A stretch of DNA of 64,000 nucleotides. Source: Bacteroidia bacterium. GTDB taxonomy: Bacteria > Bacteroidota > Bacteroidia > AKYH767-A > OLB10. Below are positions 18,419 through 27,544 of this stretch, piece after piece. The notes under the pieces are model-generated. The model made no database searches. It saw only the letters and a list, made by a program, of their open reading frames with translations, and had not been told where the DNA came from. Each line of letters begins with the position of its first letter. The first letter of the stretch is position 1. The translations under genes were made by a program, and so were the position numbers. The DNA lies in the NCBI GenBank assembly GCA_037045145.1, contig JBAOIA010000012.1, positions 372,001 to 436,000 of the forward strand, in the 5' to 3' direction.

Positions 18419-19927
18419 CTAATTTTTTCTAAAAATATCATTCTTGTCCACAGGGCGCTTACTTTCCTGCCAGTTAAACCCTTTTAACATCAGCTCTGAG
18501 GCTGCAAGTTCGCCAATTGGATAAAATGTTGCATCAGGTTTTTCTATAAGTTTAAGTTTACTGATTTTGCTATCTTTAATTATTATAATCATGTTACTAC
18601 AGTCGGCACGATTGACTCCTGTTAGTTCGTTCTTTTTATTTCTAGCAAAATAAATACTCTGACCATTGCCGAAAACATCAATTTTACTCAACATATTGTC
18701 TTTAAAATGTCCAACCATGGTTTTTCCTCTAAGTTGATTAAACCGAATGCTGTCTTCTTTAGAGGTAATAAATGCAGACTGATTAAGAAACAATTTTTGA
18801 ATACCGGCAGAAGTAATAAGCATTGAAATAGAATCTGCAGTAAGCTGATTGGCTTCATTCCACATCACCGGATTGTGATATAAATTCAACATGCTGTCTG
18901 CAGCAGTGTATATCAGAGAATCACAAGTTGCCTGCAAGTCTTTCTTATACATTCTAACATTGTGGTAAACCGCATAAGAAATTGCTTTTCCTGTTGAATC
19001 AAACAATGATGTAAGACTGTCGCCATGCATATACAAACTGTCTTTTTCAAACATCCTAGTCATCAGTAAATTGCCAGTCATAAAAGAATTGCCCCTCTTC
19101 CCATTATAATATCCATAGTCAGAATTGACAACGATTTTTTCTGTTGTATCCGTAATGCTAACATTTTTAAATGCTTCTCCGGCTGAGGACTTATTGTCAA
19201 AAAACATACTGTCGCCTTTAAGAATTTGATTTTTATTCTGAACAAAAGCATTTTTACTGAAGAAGGCTTTATCGGTCATCGTATTGTACCACCCGTTCTC
19301 ACAGTAAATAACGGAACTGTCGTTTGAACGAATATAACATGGGCCATAAAATTCGGCAACCTTATTAACCGTTCCATAAACCAGGGTGTCGGTTTCCATT
19401 CTATATCCGGGATGCTTCAATACAACATCTTTCTTAAATGCTAATTTTTTCTGATTACTAAAGTACGTGCCAAAGCGACTGGTTAAAGTATCCGCGCCAT
19501 CAACAATCCGACCGCCATCAACATAATCTGCAATACCTGTATCAAGATTATAGTTGAGGTTTTGTGAAACAAGAGTCATTTTTCTGTCGCTAAAAATAAT
19601 GTTGTTGAGTAAACGCGCTTGTCTGCTGTTGCCATTATACTTTAAAATGTCACCAGTTAGACTAATGGTATCGCCTTGTTCAATCCGCACATTCCCAAAA
19701 GCATCCATACTGTTTGTTGCAGCATAGAGATAGGCACTGTCGCAATACATAAATGTGTTTTCTTGCTTAAAAACCACTTCTCCTAAAAGACGTCTTACAT
19801 CTTTACCCAAAGCATCATCACCTTCCAAAGTATTGGCATGTACCAATTCTATTTTTGAAGGAGTTTTTTGAGCCTGAGCAATTAAAATTACAGAAGCAAA
19901 AAGGAATGTGAAAAAATACTTAGTCAT
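18419..19927 (-). CDS. OstA/LptA-like exported protein
   Basis: Protein of 502 residues with a signal peptide (YFFTFLFASVILIAQAQ) and repeated OstA/LptA-type beta strands. Examples are VVFKQENTFMYCDSAYLY, GNVRIEQGDTISLTGD and YNLDTGIADYVDGG. Such proteins form a beta-jelly-roll bridge for lipopolysaccharide transport or belong to the LptD periplasmic domain. This one has no C-terminal barrel, so it is the Bacteroidota OstA-like form. ATG 19927 is chosen over an in-frame TTG at 19954. With the LptF/G permease at 36.3 kb it points to a functional Lpt pathway. Confidence 0.82.
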   Translation of the reverse strand: MTKYFFTFLFASVILIAQAQKTPSKIELVHANTLEGDDALGKDVRRLLGEVVFKQENTFMYCDSAYLYAATNSMDAFGNVRIEQGDTISLTGDILKYNGNSRQARLLNNIIFSDRKMTLVSQNLNYNLDTGIADYVDGGRIVDGADTLTSRFGTYFSNQKKLAFKKDVVLKHPGYRMETDTLVYGTVNKVAEFYGPCYIRSNDSSVIYCENGWYNTMTDKAFFSKNAFVQNKNQILKGDSMFFDNKSSAGEAFKNVSITDTTEKIVVNSDYGYYNGKRGNSFMTGNLLMTRMFEKDSLYMHGDSLTSLFDSTGKAISYAVYHNVRMYKKDLQATCDSLIYTAADSMLNLYHNPVMWNEANQLTADSISMLITSAGIQKLFLNQSAFITSKEDSIRFNQLRGKTMVGHFKDNMLSKIDVFGNGQSIYFARNKKNELTGVNRADCSNMIIIIKDSKISKLKLIEKPDATFYPIGELAASELMLKGFNWQESKRPVDKNDIFRKN

Positions 19928-20211
19928 GAAGTTGGCAAAAATAAGAGGTTTCAACTAAACCGGAAGATAGCGATGTTTAACACAATAACATCTATTATTT
20001 CGTACAAACAACTGTTTTACAAATAAATAACTTCAATTACTTAAACAGAGTTATAACAAACAATTACAATCCAAAGTATTATGTTTTAAGGACAGTTGCC
20101 CTTATTTTGAATAATTAACAAAGTGTTGTTGCTAATTTTTAGTTTGATGAGGTCGTAATACAATCAGGAATAATATTTTTACTGAATCAAAAACCATTTA
20201 ATCAAATAATT

Positions 20212-20547
20212 ATGGATCAGCAATTCGAAAAAATCAAAGCTATTGAATCAAAAATTCAAAAACTAATTGAACTCAATAAAAACCTGGCAGAAGAAAAAGC
20301 CATGTATGAAGATGAAAACCGTCAATTGACAGAGCAGGTTAAAAGCCTTACAGAAAAGATGCGCCACCATGAGCAAAAGATTGATATGCAGGGGCAACAG
20401 TTGACTCAGTTGGAGGAAACAAATAAATCACTTAATTTAGCCACCAACGAAACAACAGAAACAAAAGAAGAGAATAAATTTTTGAAATCAAGAATTGACG
20501 AATACGTGCAGGAGATTGACAAGTGTCTTGCATTATTGGATAAGTAA
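20212..20547 (+). CDS. Small coiled-coil protein upstream of zapA
   Basis: Protein of 111 residues that is almost entirely heptad-repeat coiled coil (residues about 3-108, rich in Glu, Lys, Gln and Leu), without signal peptide or membrane segment. In Bacteroidota a short coiled-coil gene often stands right before zapA. The arrangement recalls the ZapA-ZapB pair, in which a coiled-coil partner links ZapA to the division machinery. Sequence alone does not show ZapB homology, so the role is inferred from context. Seven bases separate it from zapA. Confidence 0.75.
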   Translation: MDQQFEKIKAIESKIQKLIELNKNLAEEKAMYEDENRQLTEQVKSLTEKMRHHEQKIDMQGQQLTQLEETNKSLNLATNETTETKEENKFLKSRIDEYVQEIDKCLALLDK

Positions 20548-20554
20548 GAATAAA

Positions 20555-20866
20555 ATGGAAACGGTATCCATGCTTATAAATGTCGGCAACAGACAACTGA
20601 ACCTAAAGGTTCCTGCAGCCGATCAAGAGAATATCTTAAAAGCTGAAAAGCTTTTAAATGATAAAATTGCTGCATTACGTAAATCTTATGCAGTTAATGA
20701 CAATCAGGATATTCTGGCAATGTGTGCATTTAGTATTGCCGGAGAACTCATAAGCCAACAGGCTTCCGGCAAGAAATCAGAAAATACTCGTATGGAAAAA
20801 CTGGAGTCGCTGGATGCATTATTAAACGGTTTTCTGGCGCAGCCGGAGTTGTTTAATAAATACTAA
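20555..20866 (+). CDS. zapA: Cell division protein ZapA
   Basis: FtsZ-binding protein of 103 residues. The N-terminal head reads VSMLINVGNRQLNLKVPAAD, followed by the helix QENILKAEKLLNDKIAALR and a C-terminal coiled coil (DILAMCAFSIAGEL onward), the normal ZapA layout. The frame is open back to 20495, but the ATG at 20555 follows the stop of the coiled-coil gene by seven bases and starts the first strand. It probably stabilises the Z ring with its upstream neighbour. Downstream is a structured intergenic region, then rny. Confidence 0.88.
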   Translation: METVSMLINVGNRQLNLKVPAADQENILKAEKLLNDKIAALRKSYAVNDNQDILAMCAFSIAGELISQQASGKKSENTRMEKLESLDALLNGFLAQPELFNKY

Positions 20867-20879
20867 AGAACCATAATCA

Positions 20880-21010
20880 TTGCTGTGCATTGCTGTGCAG
20901 CTTGTTCATTCGGCTTTTTCAAAAACGTTAAACTGAATTCAAATCTTTAGCCTTAAGATTGGTTTCGTGTTTTGCAGAATGAAAGTTTAACAAAAAATCC
21001 CTATGGGGAT
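20880..21010 (+). ncRNA. Structured intergenic region between zapA and rny, possible 6S-like RNA
   Basis: The 165-base gap holds a tandem 10-mer (TTGCTGTGCA at 20880 and 20890). A long-range 8-bp stem pairs GTTAAACT (20927-20934) with AGTTTAAC (20984-20991) and encloses a hairpin, AATCTT (20942-20947) with AAGATT (20955-20960). A last hairpin, ATCCC/GGGAT, spans 20997-21010. A zapA-adjacent position is where 6S RNA lies in gammaproteobacteria, and I recall 6S-type RNAs near zapA/rny in flavobacteria. The identity is inference. It could instead be the rny leader. Confidence 0.35.
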
Positions 21011-21031
21011 ATAAAATTATTTTATTAAAAA

Positions 21032-22591
21032 ATGGATCCAATAATCATAGGAGTTGGAATAGGTGCGGCATTGATAGCAGCAATTATAACCTTCCTCGTA
21101 ACAAAAAAGAACAATGCTGTAATAGTAGGTGCAGCTCAACAACAGGCGGATACGCTGATAAAGGAAGCAGAAGCTAAAGGTGAGGTTATTAAAAAAGATA
21201 AACTTCTTGAAGCAAAAGAAAAATTTTTCCAGCTAAAATCAGAGCATGAGAAGATGATTGCTGAAAAAGACAAGAAAATTTCTGACTCAGAAAACCGTAT
21301 CAAACAAAAAGAGCGTGAACTGAATCAAAAACTTGAACAAAACTCTCGCAAACATCAGGAGTATGAAGCCTTGCAGAGCAACCTCAAAGGACAGATGCAG
21401 ATTGTAGAAGCCCGTAAGCAGGAAGTTGACAAATCACTTCAAAAGCATGTTCAGGCTCTTGAAAAAATTGCAGGCATCAGCCAGGATGAAGCCAAAACGC
21501 AGTTAATGGAAACACTCAAAGCCGAAGCCCGCACTCATGCACAATCTTATATCAAAGAGATTATGGATGAAGCTAAATTAACTGCCAATAAAGAAGCAAA
21601 ACGCATCATCATTCAAAGCATTCAGCGTGTGGCAACAGAGCATGCTGTTGAAAATTCTGTTACTGTTTTCAATCTTGAGAACGATGACGTAAAAGGCCGT
21701 GTAATTGGTCGCGAAGGAAGAAACATCAGAGCACTTGAAGCTGCAACAGGAATAGAAATTATTGTTGACGATACTCCCGAAGCAATTATTCTGAGTGGCT
21801 TCGATCCTGTCAGACGCGAGTTAGCACGACTTGCGCTGCATCAGTTGGTGAGTGACGGACGTATTCACCCTGCACGAATTGAAGAAGTGGTGAATAAAGT
21901 ACGCAAGCAACTTGAAGAAGAAATTATAGAAACCGGGAAACGCACCTGTATTGACTTAGGAATTCACGGTCTTGCACCTGAATTGATTCGCATGGTAGGC
22001 AGAATGAAATACCGATCTTCTTATGGTCAAAATTTGTTACAACACTCACGTGAGGTTGCCAACCTTTGTGCCATTATGGCCAGTGAATTGGGATTAAATG
22101 CCAAGCTTGCCAAACGTGCAGGCCTATTACATGATATAGGAAAAGTGCCTGACGATGAGCCTGAATTACCACATGCAATTCTCGGAATGAAACTTGCCGA
22201 AAAGAATAAAGAAAATGCTGAAGTATGCAATGCCATTGGTGCTCACCACGATGAAATTGAAATGACAAGCCTTATCAGCCCTATCATTCAGGTTTGTGAC
22301 GCCATATCAGGTGCGCGCCCGGGTGCAAGACGCGAAATAGTTGAGCAATACATCAAACGACTAAAAGACCTCGAAGCACTTGCCCTCTCCTATCCCGGTG
22401 TAGAGAAATCATTTGCCATACAAGCAGGACGTGAATTGCGTGTTATAGTTGAAAGCGAAAAAGTTAGTGACCAGCAAGCCGATACACTCAGCTTCGACCT
22501 GGCACAAAGAATTCAGACAGAGATGACCTATCCGGGACAAGTAAAAGTTACGGTTATCCGTGAGAAACGTGCGGTAAATTACGCCAAGTAA
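21032..22591 (+). CDS. rny: Ribonuclease Y
   Basis: Membrane-anchored endoribonuclease of 519 residues that starts mRNA decay. The N-terminal transmembrane helix is residues about 3-23. A long coiled coil follows to about residue 200. The KH domain has VKGRVIGREGRNIRALEAA, and the HD metal-dependent phosphohydrolase domain has LLQHSREVANL and AGLLHDIGKVPDDE. Order and length match RNase Y. It stands alone after the structured zapA-rny gap, and the broken flippase gene follows 19 bases later. Confidence 0.96.
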   Translation: MDPIIIGVGIGAALIAAIITFLVTKKNNAVIVGAAQQQADTLIKEAEAKGEVIKKDKLLEAKEKFFQLKSEHEKMIAEKDKKISDSENRIKQKERELNQKLEQNSRKHQEYEALQSNLKGQMQIVEARKQEVDKSLQKHVQALEKIAGISQDEAKTQLMETLKAEARTHAQSYIKEIMDEAKLTANKEAKRIIIQSIQRVATEHAVENSVTVFNLENDDVKGRVIGREGRNIRALEAATGIEIIVDDTPEAIILSGFDPVRRELARLALHQLVSDGRIHPARIEEVVNKVRKQLEEEIIETGKRTCIDLGIHGLAPELIRMVGRMKYRSSYGQNLLQHSREVANLCAIMASELGLNAKLAKRAGLLHDIGKVPDDEPELPHAILGMKLAEKNKENAEVCNAIGAHHDEIEMTSLISPIIQVCDAISGARPGARREIVEQYIKRLKDLEALALSYPGVEKSFAIQAGRELRVIVESEKVSDQQADTLSFDLAQRIQTEMTYPGQVKVTVIREKRAVNYAK

Positions 22592-22610
22592 CAGCCTTCA
22601 GGCAGTTCTC

Positions 22611-23607
22611 ATGGCAGCAACTGAACATAAAACATATTACCGTAATCTGGGAACCCTTATAACGGGTAGCGTCATTGCGCAGCTTATTAGCGTAGCTTTG
22701 GCGCCATTATTTTCAAGGCTTTACACTCCCGAAGATTTTGGTCATTTAGCCACTTTCATGAGTTTACTTACCGGACTATCGGTAATCGTTTGTTTGCGAT
22801 ATGATGCAGCCATCGTTCCCAGGGCTTGCAGGTTTTATTTCAATGGGATTGCTTGCAGGCTTTGTTACAGGCGGTGTTGTTGCCTCCATCATGCTATACT
22901 TTAATATTCAAAAGCAGTCTGAACCATTTACGCTTGGCTTTGATTTGACTGCATTAAAAAATGTTGCAAAAAAATACGAAGCTTTTCCTAAAGTAAATTT
23001 ATGGCAATCTATTGCCGATATGCTGCTAATTAACGGAGTCATCTATTTTCTGACTGCATTTTTCAGCCCTGCTGTTGTAGGTCTGTACGGACTTACCATG
23101 AGGGTTTTACAAGCTCCATTTAACCTGATAGGATACAGCATGGGACAGGTTTTTATACAGGATGCAGCACATCAGTATAATGAAGGAAAAAATATTCAGC
23201 CCATTATTAAAAAATCTATTCAACGCACTGCTTTCATAGCTATACCAATTGTGTTACCATTAATTTTAGCAGGGCCACAACTTTTTGCTTTTGTCTTTGG
23301 CGAAAATTGGCGGCAGTCAGGCGAGTATGCTCAAATACTTGCTCCCTGGTTTTTTCTTGACTTTATCAGAACACCATTGGGGCAGATTCCTATCATCATG
23401 GGCAAGCAAAAACGACAATTCACAATAACAATTGCCGGAAATATTTTGATGGTAATTTCTTTGTTGTTAGGTGGCTTTTATTTTAATAATCCATTGCTTG
23501 TGGTCACCTTATTTACAGCACTTCAATCGCTATATCTCATTTATGTCATTTATTGGATCTATAGCATTTCTGGTGTAACCTCAGAAATCAGGGATGATTC
23601 AAGGTAA
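22611..23607 (+). pseudogene. Broken polysaccharide flippase (Wzx/MATE-like) with internal deletion and frameshift
   Basis: Two overlapping frames together make one flippase. The first (from ATG 22611) gives about 68 residues with the usual N-terminus, including LFSRLYTPEDFGHLATF and LRYDAAIV. The second is readable from about 22810 to 23607 and contains helix and loop segments such as VAKKYEAFPKVNLW, PAVVGLYGLTMRVLQAPF and FGENWRQSGEYAQILAP. Between LRYDAAIV and GLLAGFVTGG a normal flippase has roughly 90-100 more residues (two or three helices), which are missing, and the frame changes. The 997-bp span is not a multiple of three. It heads the polysaccharide gene group that follows. Confidence 0.82.
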
Positions 23608-23635
23608 TTCTCTACCCCTGCTATAACCTTATTTT

Positions 23636-23643
23636 TATTTTTG
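23636..23643 (+). promoter_or_regulatory. Promoter -7 box (TAnnTTTG) before the O-antigen ligase gene
   Basis: TATTTTTG matches the Bacteroidota -7 consensus exactly, 13 bases before ATG 23656. It covers an in-frame TTG at 23641, which argues against that TTG as the translation start. No good -33 element is visible. Confidence 0.45.
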
Positions 23644-23655
23644 CAGTTCAAGACA

Positions 23656-24960
23656 ATGACTGTTACTCCCAATAGCATACCGGCCAACAACACGTATCAA
23701 CTGCTTCAAAAGATTTTATGCTTCTGCCTGGCAATTACATCTTTTATGGCAGTGCCTTACTCTAAAAGTATTGCATTCGACTGGTTTATTCAACTGCCCG
23801 GAAGTTATAAGATTAGTCTTTTTAACTTAGTAGAAATAATAAGTTTCTCAACTGCTTTTTTCATAATCAGGCTTCGGGTTTTAGCAGGTATTGAAAGAAG
23901 AATTCTGATTGCCCTCTTACTAGTAATGGCAACCCGAGTAATTTCTCTGCTCTTTGCAAAACAATATGAATCCATTCAATATTTCAGCATTCTGAGGTTT
24001 GCCGAAGTTTTATTAGGATTAATTATCCTGACCAACCTGTTGCAATCTAAAGCCAACAGAAATATTTTTATTGCTGGATTGGCATGTGGGTTATTGATTG
24101 AATGTTTTCTTGGCTTAAACATGGTCATTCAAACAGGAGGACATCTAAGAGGCATTTTCTTCGGAATACCATCATATCAGATGATGGTGCTTTTCATTCT
24201 GTTTTTATTCTTACTTACAAAATCACAGAATTTAATTATTTTAATATTTGCCATTAATATTTTACTTACCGGAATAATGGCTACACAAACACGTGCAGCA
24301 TTAATCCAATTAGCAGTAGGCATGATTGTAGTTATCATAATTGCCTATAAACAAGGTTTCTTTAAAAGATTTGCTATAACTTTAGTAGTTGTTACTATTG
24401 TTCATAGCATTACACTTTATTCCATGCAATCAGTTATCAGTGCAGCAAAGGAACGATTTGAAGATGCTATCAAAGAAGGAAAAATTCACTTAGAAGAAGA
24501 CGAACATTCAGTTGGCGGTGGCACCATTCAATATAGATTGTATTTATGGGATAAAAGTATTGGAGCCTTTCTTAGCCATCCTGTAACCGGTATTGGAAGC
24601 GGCAGCTTCCCTCGACAGTTAGATTCACTACCTCAAAAATTCGGAGTGCAATTAGAACGTAATGATAAAAATCTACCACTGAGTACACATAATACATTTT
24701 TAGGAGTGTTGGCAGAAACAGGAATAGTTGGCATTACAGCATATTTTTTCTGGCTTAGTTGTATAATAATTTTGATTATAAAATATTACCGTTCTTCAAG
24801 CCATAGGAGTTTTGAAACTGCAGTAGCAATCATGTTAGGAATATTTATTTTTTCAGATTTTTGGTCACAACAGTCTTTTCTTCCCAACATGACATATCTG
24901 ACCGCCTATTTACTTGCTTCATTACGCAGCGAAAATTATAATCCACTACCATCCTCATAA
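23656..24960 (+). CDS. O-antigen ligase / polymerase family membrane protein
   Basis: Polytopic membrane protein of 434 residues with about ten hydrophobic segments. The large periplasmic loop lies between about residues 260 and 350 and contains HPVTGIGSGSFPRQLDSL and STHNTFLGVLAETGIVG. The latter carries the HN motif conserved in Wzy_C/WaaL proteins, which attach or polymerise lipid-linked glycans. Ligase and polymerase cannot be separated by sequence here. The ATG at 23656 is preferred. It sits in a group with a defective flippase and two glycosyltransferases. Confidence 0.87.
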   Translation: MTVTPNSIPANNTYQLLQKILCFCLAITSFMAVPYSKSIAFDWFIQLPGSYKISLFNLVEIISFSTAFFIIRLRVLAGIERRILIALLLVMATRVISLLFAKQYESIQYFSILRFAEVLLGLIILTNLLQSKANRNIFIAGLACGLLIECFLGLNMVIQTGGHLRGIFFGIPSYQMMVLFILFLFLLTKSQNLIILIFAINILLTGIMATQTRAALIQLAVGMIVVIIIAYKQGFFKRFAITLVVVTIVHSITLYSMQSVISAAKERFEDAIKEGKIHLEEDEHSVGGGTIQYRLYLWDKSIGAFLSHPVTGIGSGSFPRQLDSLPQKFGVQLERNDKNLPLSTHNTFLGVLAETGIVGITAYFFWLSCIIILIIKYYRSSSHRSFETAVAIMLGIFIFSDFWSQQSFLPNMTYLTAYLLASLRSENYNPLPSS

Positions 24961-24963
24961 GCT

Positions 24964-26043
24964 ATGAAGATTTTGCTGCTTGCTAATGCAGACTCTATCC
25001 ACACCAAAAAATGGTGCATAGCACTTGCTGAAAGAGGCTTTGAGATTGCAGTCTTTTCTATGAGCCCGACTGATACTCTTTGGATAAACGAAAAGAATAT
25101 AAAACTGTTTGTAAATAATCGCTCCAAAAAAGGTGAACATCATTTATCTAAAATAACCTATCTCGCAGCATTACCTGCTTTAAGTAAAGTAATCAGACAA
25201 TTTAAACCCGATATAGTACATGCACATTATGCAACAAGTTATGGATTGCTTGGCTATCTTTCAAAATTTAAACCGTTCTATATTTCAGTTTGGGGAAGTG
25301 ACATTATTGATTTTCCACGTAAAAGTTTTTTTCATAAACTGCTCTTGCAAAAAATCCTTAAAAGCTCTGATAAGCTAATGTGTTCAAGCCAATACCTAAA
25401 ACGTCAATTAAACGACCTAGTATCTAAAGAAGTTAAAGTTATACCCTTTGGAGTTGACACAAAATTATTCAGACCAACTACTTCTGATAAAAGATTTTCA
25501 GGTATTACAATTGGAATCATTAAGTCGCTTGAACCGGTTTACAATATTCCTCTTGTAATTGAAGCATTAAATATCCTGAAAAACAAATATAAAATTGACA
25601 ATTGCAAATTACTGATTGTTGGTGGTGGCTCTTTAGAAAGTAAGCTCAAACAACAAGTAAACAATTTAGGTTTAGGTAATGATGTCATATTTACCGGAAA
25701 GGTAGAACAAAATAAAGTTGTAGAATATCATAATGCCATTGATATCTTTATAAATGTCTCTGTGTATGAAAGCCTGGGCGTTTCTGTTCTCGAAGCTTCA
25801 GCTTGTGAAAAGCCTGTTATTGCAACAAACGTGGGTGGGCTTTGCGAAGTTGTTGAAGATAATAAAACCGGTTTCTTAATTGATGAGGTAACTCCAGAAA
25901 AACTTGCTGAAAAAATATTATTCCTTATCAACCATCCGGAAAAGAGAAACGAGATGGGCGTGAATGGAAGAATCTATGTTATCAAATATTTTGAGTGGGA
26001 ACAAAGCATTAACCAAATGGTAAATGAATACCTCAATAATTAA
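24964..26043 (+). CDS. GT4 family glycosyltransferase
   Basis: Protein of 359 residues with the two-Rossmann (GT-B) layout of GT4 enzymes. The N-terminal domain starts MKILLLANADSIHTKKWCIA and contains KPDIVHAHYATSYGLLGYL. The C-terminal donor-binding domain has NVSVYESLGVSVLEASACE, the E-x7-E region, and then PVIATNVGGLCEVVEDN. It probably transfers a sugar from a nucleotide donor onto the lipid-linked glycan made at this locus. It begins three bases after the ligase gene and eleven bases before the next glycosyltransferase, so it is in an operon. Confidence 0.9.
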   Translation: MKILLLANADSIHTKKWCIALAERGFEIAVFSMSPTDTLWINEKNIKLFVNNRSKKGEHHLSKITYLAALPALSKVIRQFKPDIVHAHYATSYGLLGYLSKFKPFYISVWGSDIIDFPRKSFFHKLLLQKILKSSDKLMCSSQYLKRQLNDLVSKEVKVIPFGVDTKLFRPTTSDKRFSGITIGIIKSLEPVYNIPLVIEALNILKNKYKIDNCKLLIVGGGSLESKLKQQVNNLGLGNDVIFTGKVEQNKVVEYHNAIDIFINVSVYESLGVSVLEASACEKPVIATNVGGLCEVVEDNKTGFLIDEVTPEKLAEKILFLINHPEKRNEMGVNGRIYVIKYFEWEQSINQMVNEYLNN

Positions 26044-26054
26044 CTTTGCCATCC

Positions 26055-27287
26055 ATGAAATTCACCATCCTTACTCAATATTACCCTCCTGAGACTGGCG
26101 CTCCGCAAAATCGCCTTTCAGACCTTGCGTTACAGTTAAAAAATGAAGGACATGAAATAACCGTTCTTACAGCAATGCCTAATTATCCGCAGAATCAAAT
26201 TCACGCCAACTATAAAGGCCAGTATTTTATTTCAGAGAGCATTAATGAAATTGTAATTCTCAGAAGTTGGATATATGTCGGCAAAAGCCGCTCTGTTATT
26301 CCGCGACTGTTTAATTATTTTTCGTTTGTGATTTCTTCGTTCATCTGGGGCATTTTAAAACTTAAAAAACAGGATATCATCATTTGTGAAAGTCCTCCTT
26401 TGTTTTTAGGACTAACAGGGTGGCTCCTCTCCAGAATAAAAAGATCAAAATTTATTTTTAACATCTCCGATCTCTGGCCTGAGTCAGCCGAAAAACTTGG
26501 TGTCATTACCAATAAATCTCTTTTGAAGATGGCTGAGCGTCTTGAACTTTTTCTTTATAGAAAATCTTTTCTGATTACCGGACAAACACAGGGTATCATT
26601 CAAAACATTAAAGAGCGAACACATTTAGAGAACCTGCATTGGCTACCCAATGGAATTTCTGATGATGTGGTTAATTTAAATCTCAACAAGGGCGAATGTC
26701 GCAAGAATTTCAATCTTTCAGATGATAGTTTTATTTTTAGCTATACAGGCGTGATGGGCCATGCACAAGGATTGGAAATTATCATTCATGCAGCAGAAAA
26801 ATTTATTTCCAAAAATGTAATTATAATCTTTTGTGGTGATGGTCCTGAGTTGGAAAGTTTGAAAACATTAGCAGATAAATCTGGTTTAAATAATTTTATT
26901 TTTACCGGTGCAGTTGACAAAAAAGTCGCACTACAAGTAGTTGCTGCCTCCGATGCTGCAATTATTCCTCTCAAACGTCTTGATCTTTTTAAAGGCGCTA
27001 TTCCATCTAAAATTTTCGAAAACTGTGCACTCGGGAAACCTATTTTATTAGGCGTTGATGGCGAAGCAAGAGAGTTATTTATCAATCAGGCGAATGCAGG
27101 AATTTATTTTGAGCCGGAAAATGTAAATGAACTGTCTTCTGCCATGGAAAACCTTTATGAAAACAAAACACTATGCACAACATTAGGGAAAAACGGAAAA
27201 CAATTTGTGTTAAGCAAATTTTCAAGAAAACAGATTGCAGTTGATTTTTTAGAGGTCCTGAAAAAAAAACAATCCGCTGAATTATAA
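26055..27287 (+). CDS. GT4 family glycosyltransferase (WbuB/CapM-like)
   Basis: Protein of 410 residues of the GT-B type. The N-terminus MKFTILTQYYPPETGAPQNR is typical of WbuB-like GT4 enzymes that add the second or later sugar of O-antigen or capsule units. FNISDLWPESAEKLG and the C-terminal AIPSKIFENCALGKPILLG are also characteristic. ATG 26055 is chosen over an in-frame TTG at 26046. Last gene of the polysaccharide group. A 257-base AT-rich gap with several palindromes follows. Confidence 0.9.
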   Translation: MKFTILTQYYPPETGAPQNRLSDLALQLKNEGHEITVLTAMPNYPQNQIHANYKGQYFISESINEIVILRSWIYVGKSRSVIPRLFNYFSFVISSFIWGILKLKKQDIIICESPPLFLGLTGWLLSRIKRSKFIFNISDLWPESAEKLGVITNKSLLKMAERLELFLYRKSFLITGQTQGIIQNIKERTHLENLHWLPNGISDDVVNLNLNKGECRKNFNLSDDSFIFSYTGVMGHAQGLEIIIHAAEKFISKNVIIIFCGDGPELESLKTLADKSGLNNFIFTGAVDKKVALQVVAASDAAIIPLKRLDLFKGAIPSKIFENCALGKPILLGVDGEARELFINQANAGIYFEPENVNELSSAMENLYENKTLCTTLGKNGKQFVLSKFSRKQIAVDFLEVLKKKQSAEL

Positions 27288-27366
27288 CTAAAAGTGTTTT
27301 TCACATAGAAATATGACCTACACTGCTTTGAAGATGCTTCTCATAAAATAATTTATCTCTTAAAAA

Positions 27367-27384
27367 ATACTCAATTTTGAGTAT
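27367..27384. promoter_or_regulatory. Perfect 18-bp palindrome, operator-like
   Basis: ATACTCAA and TTGAGTAT are exact inverted repeats around TT, in the gap between the last glycosyltransferase gene and the tRNA. A second inverted pair lies nearby, AAAATACTTTT at 27443-27453 and AAAAGTATTTT at 27479-27489. They could be protein-binding sites or weak RNA stems. No adjacent regulator gene helps decide. Confidence 0.3.
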
Positions 27385-27544
27385 AATCATAGTAATTGTC
27401 AGATTCTTAAATTAACTATTTTTAGAGGTAAAATCAGCCAAAAATACTTTTACCAAATAAAACACGCCATTCACCAAAAAGTATTTTGTATAATTGATGA
27501 AACTTTATTTCTTTGTTTTCGTTGAAATTTATTCAACATTACTA

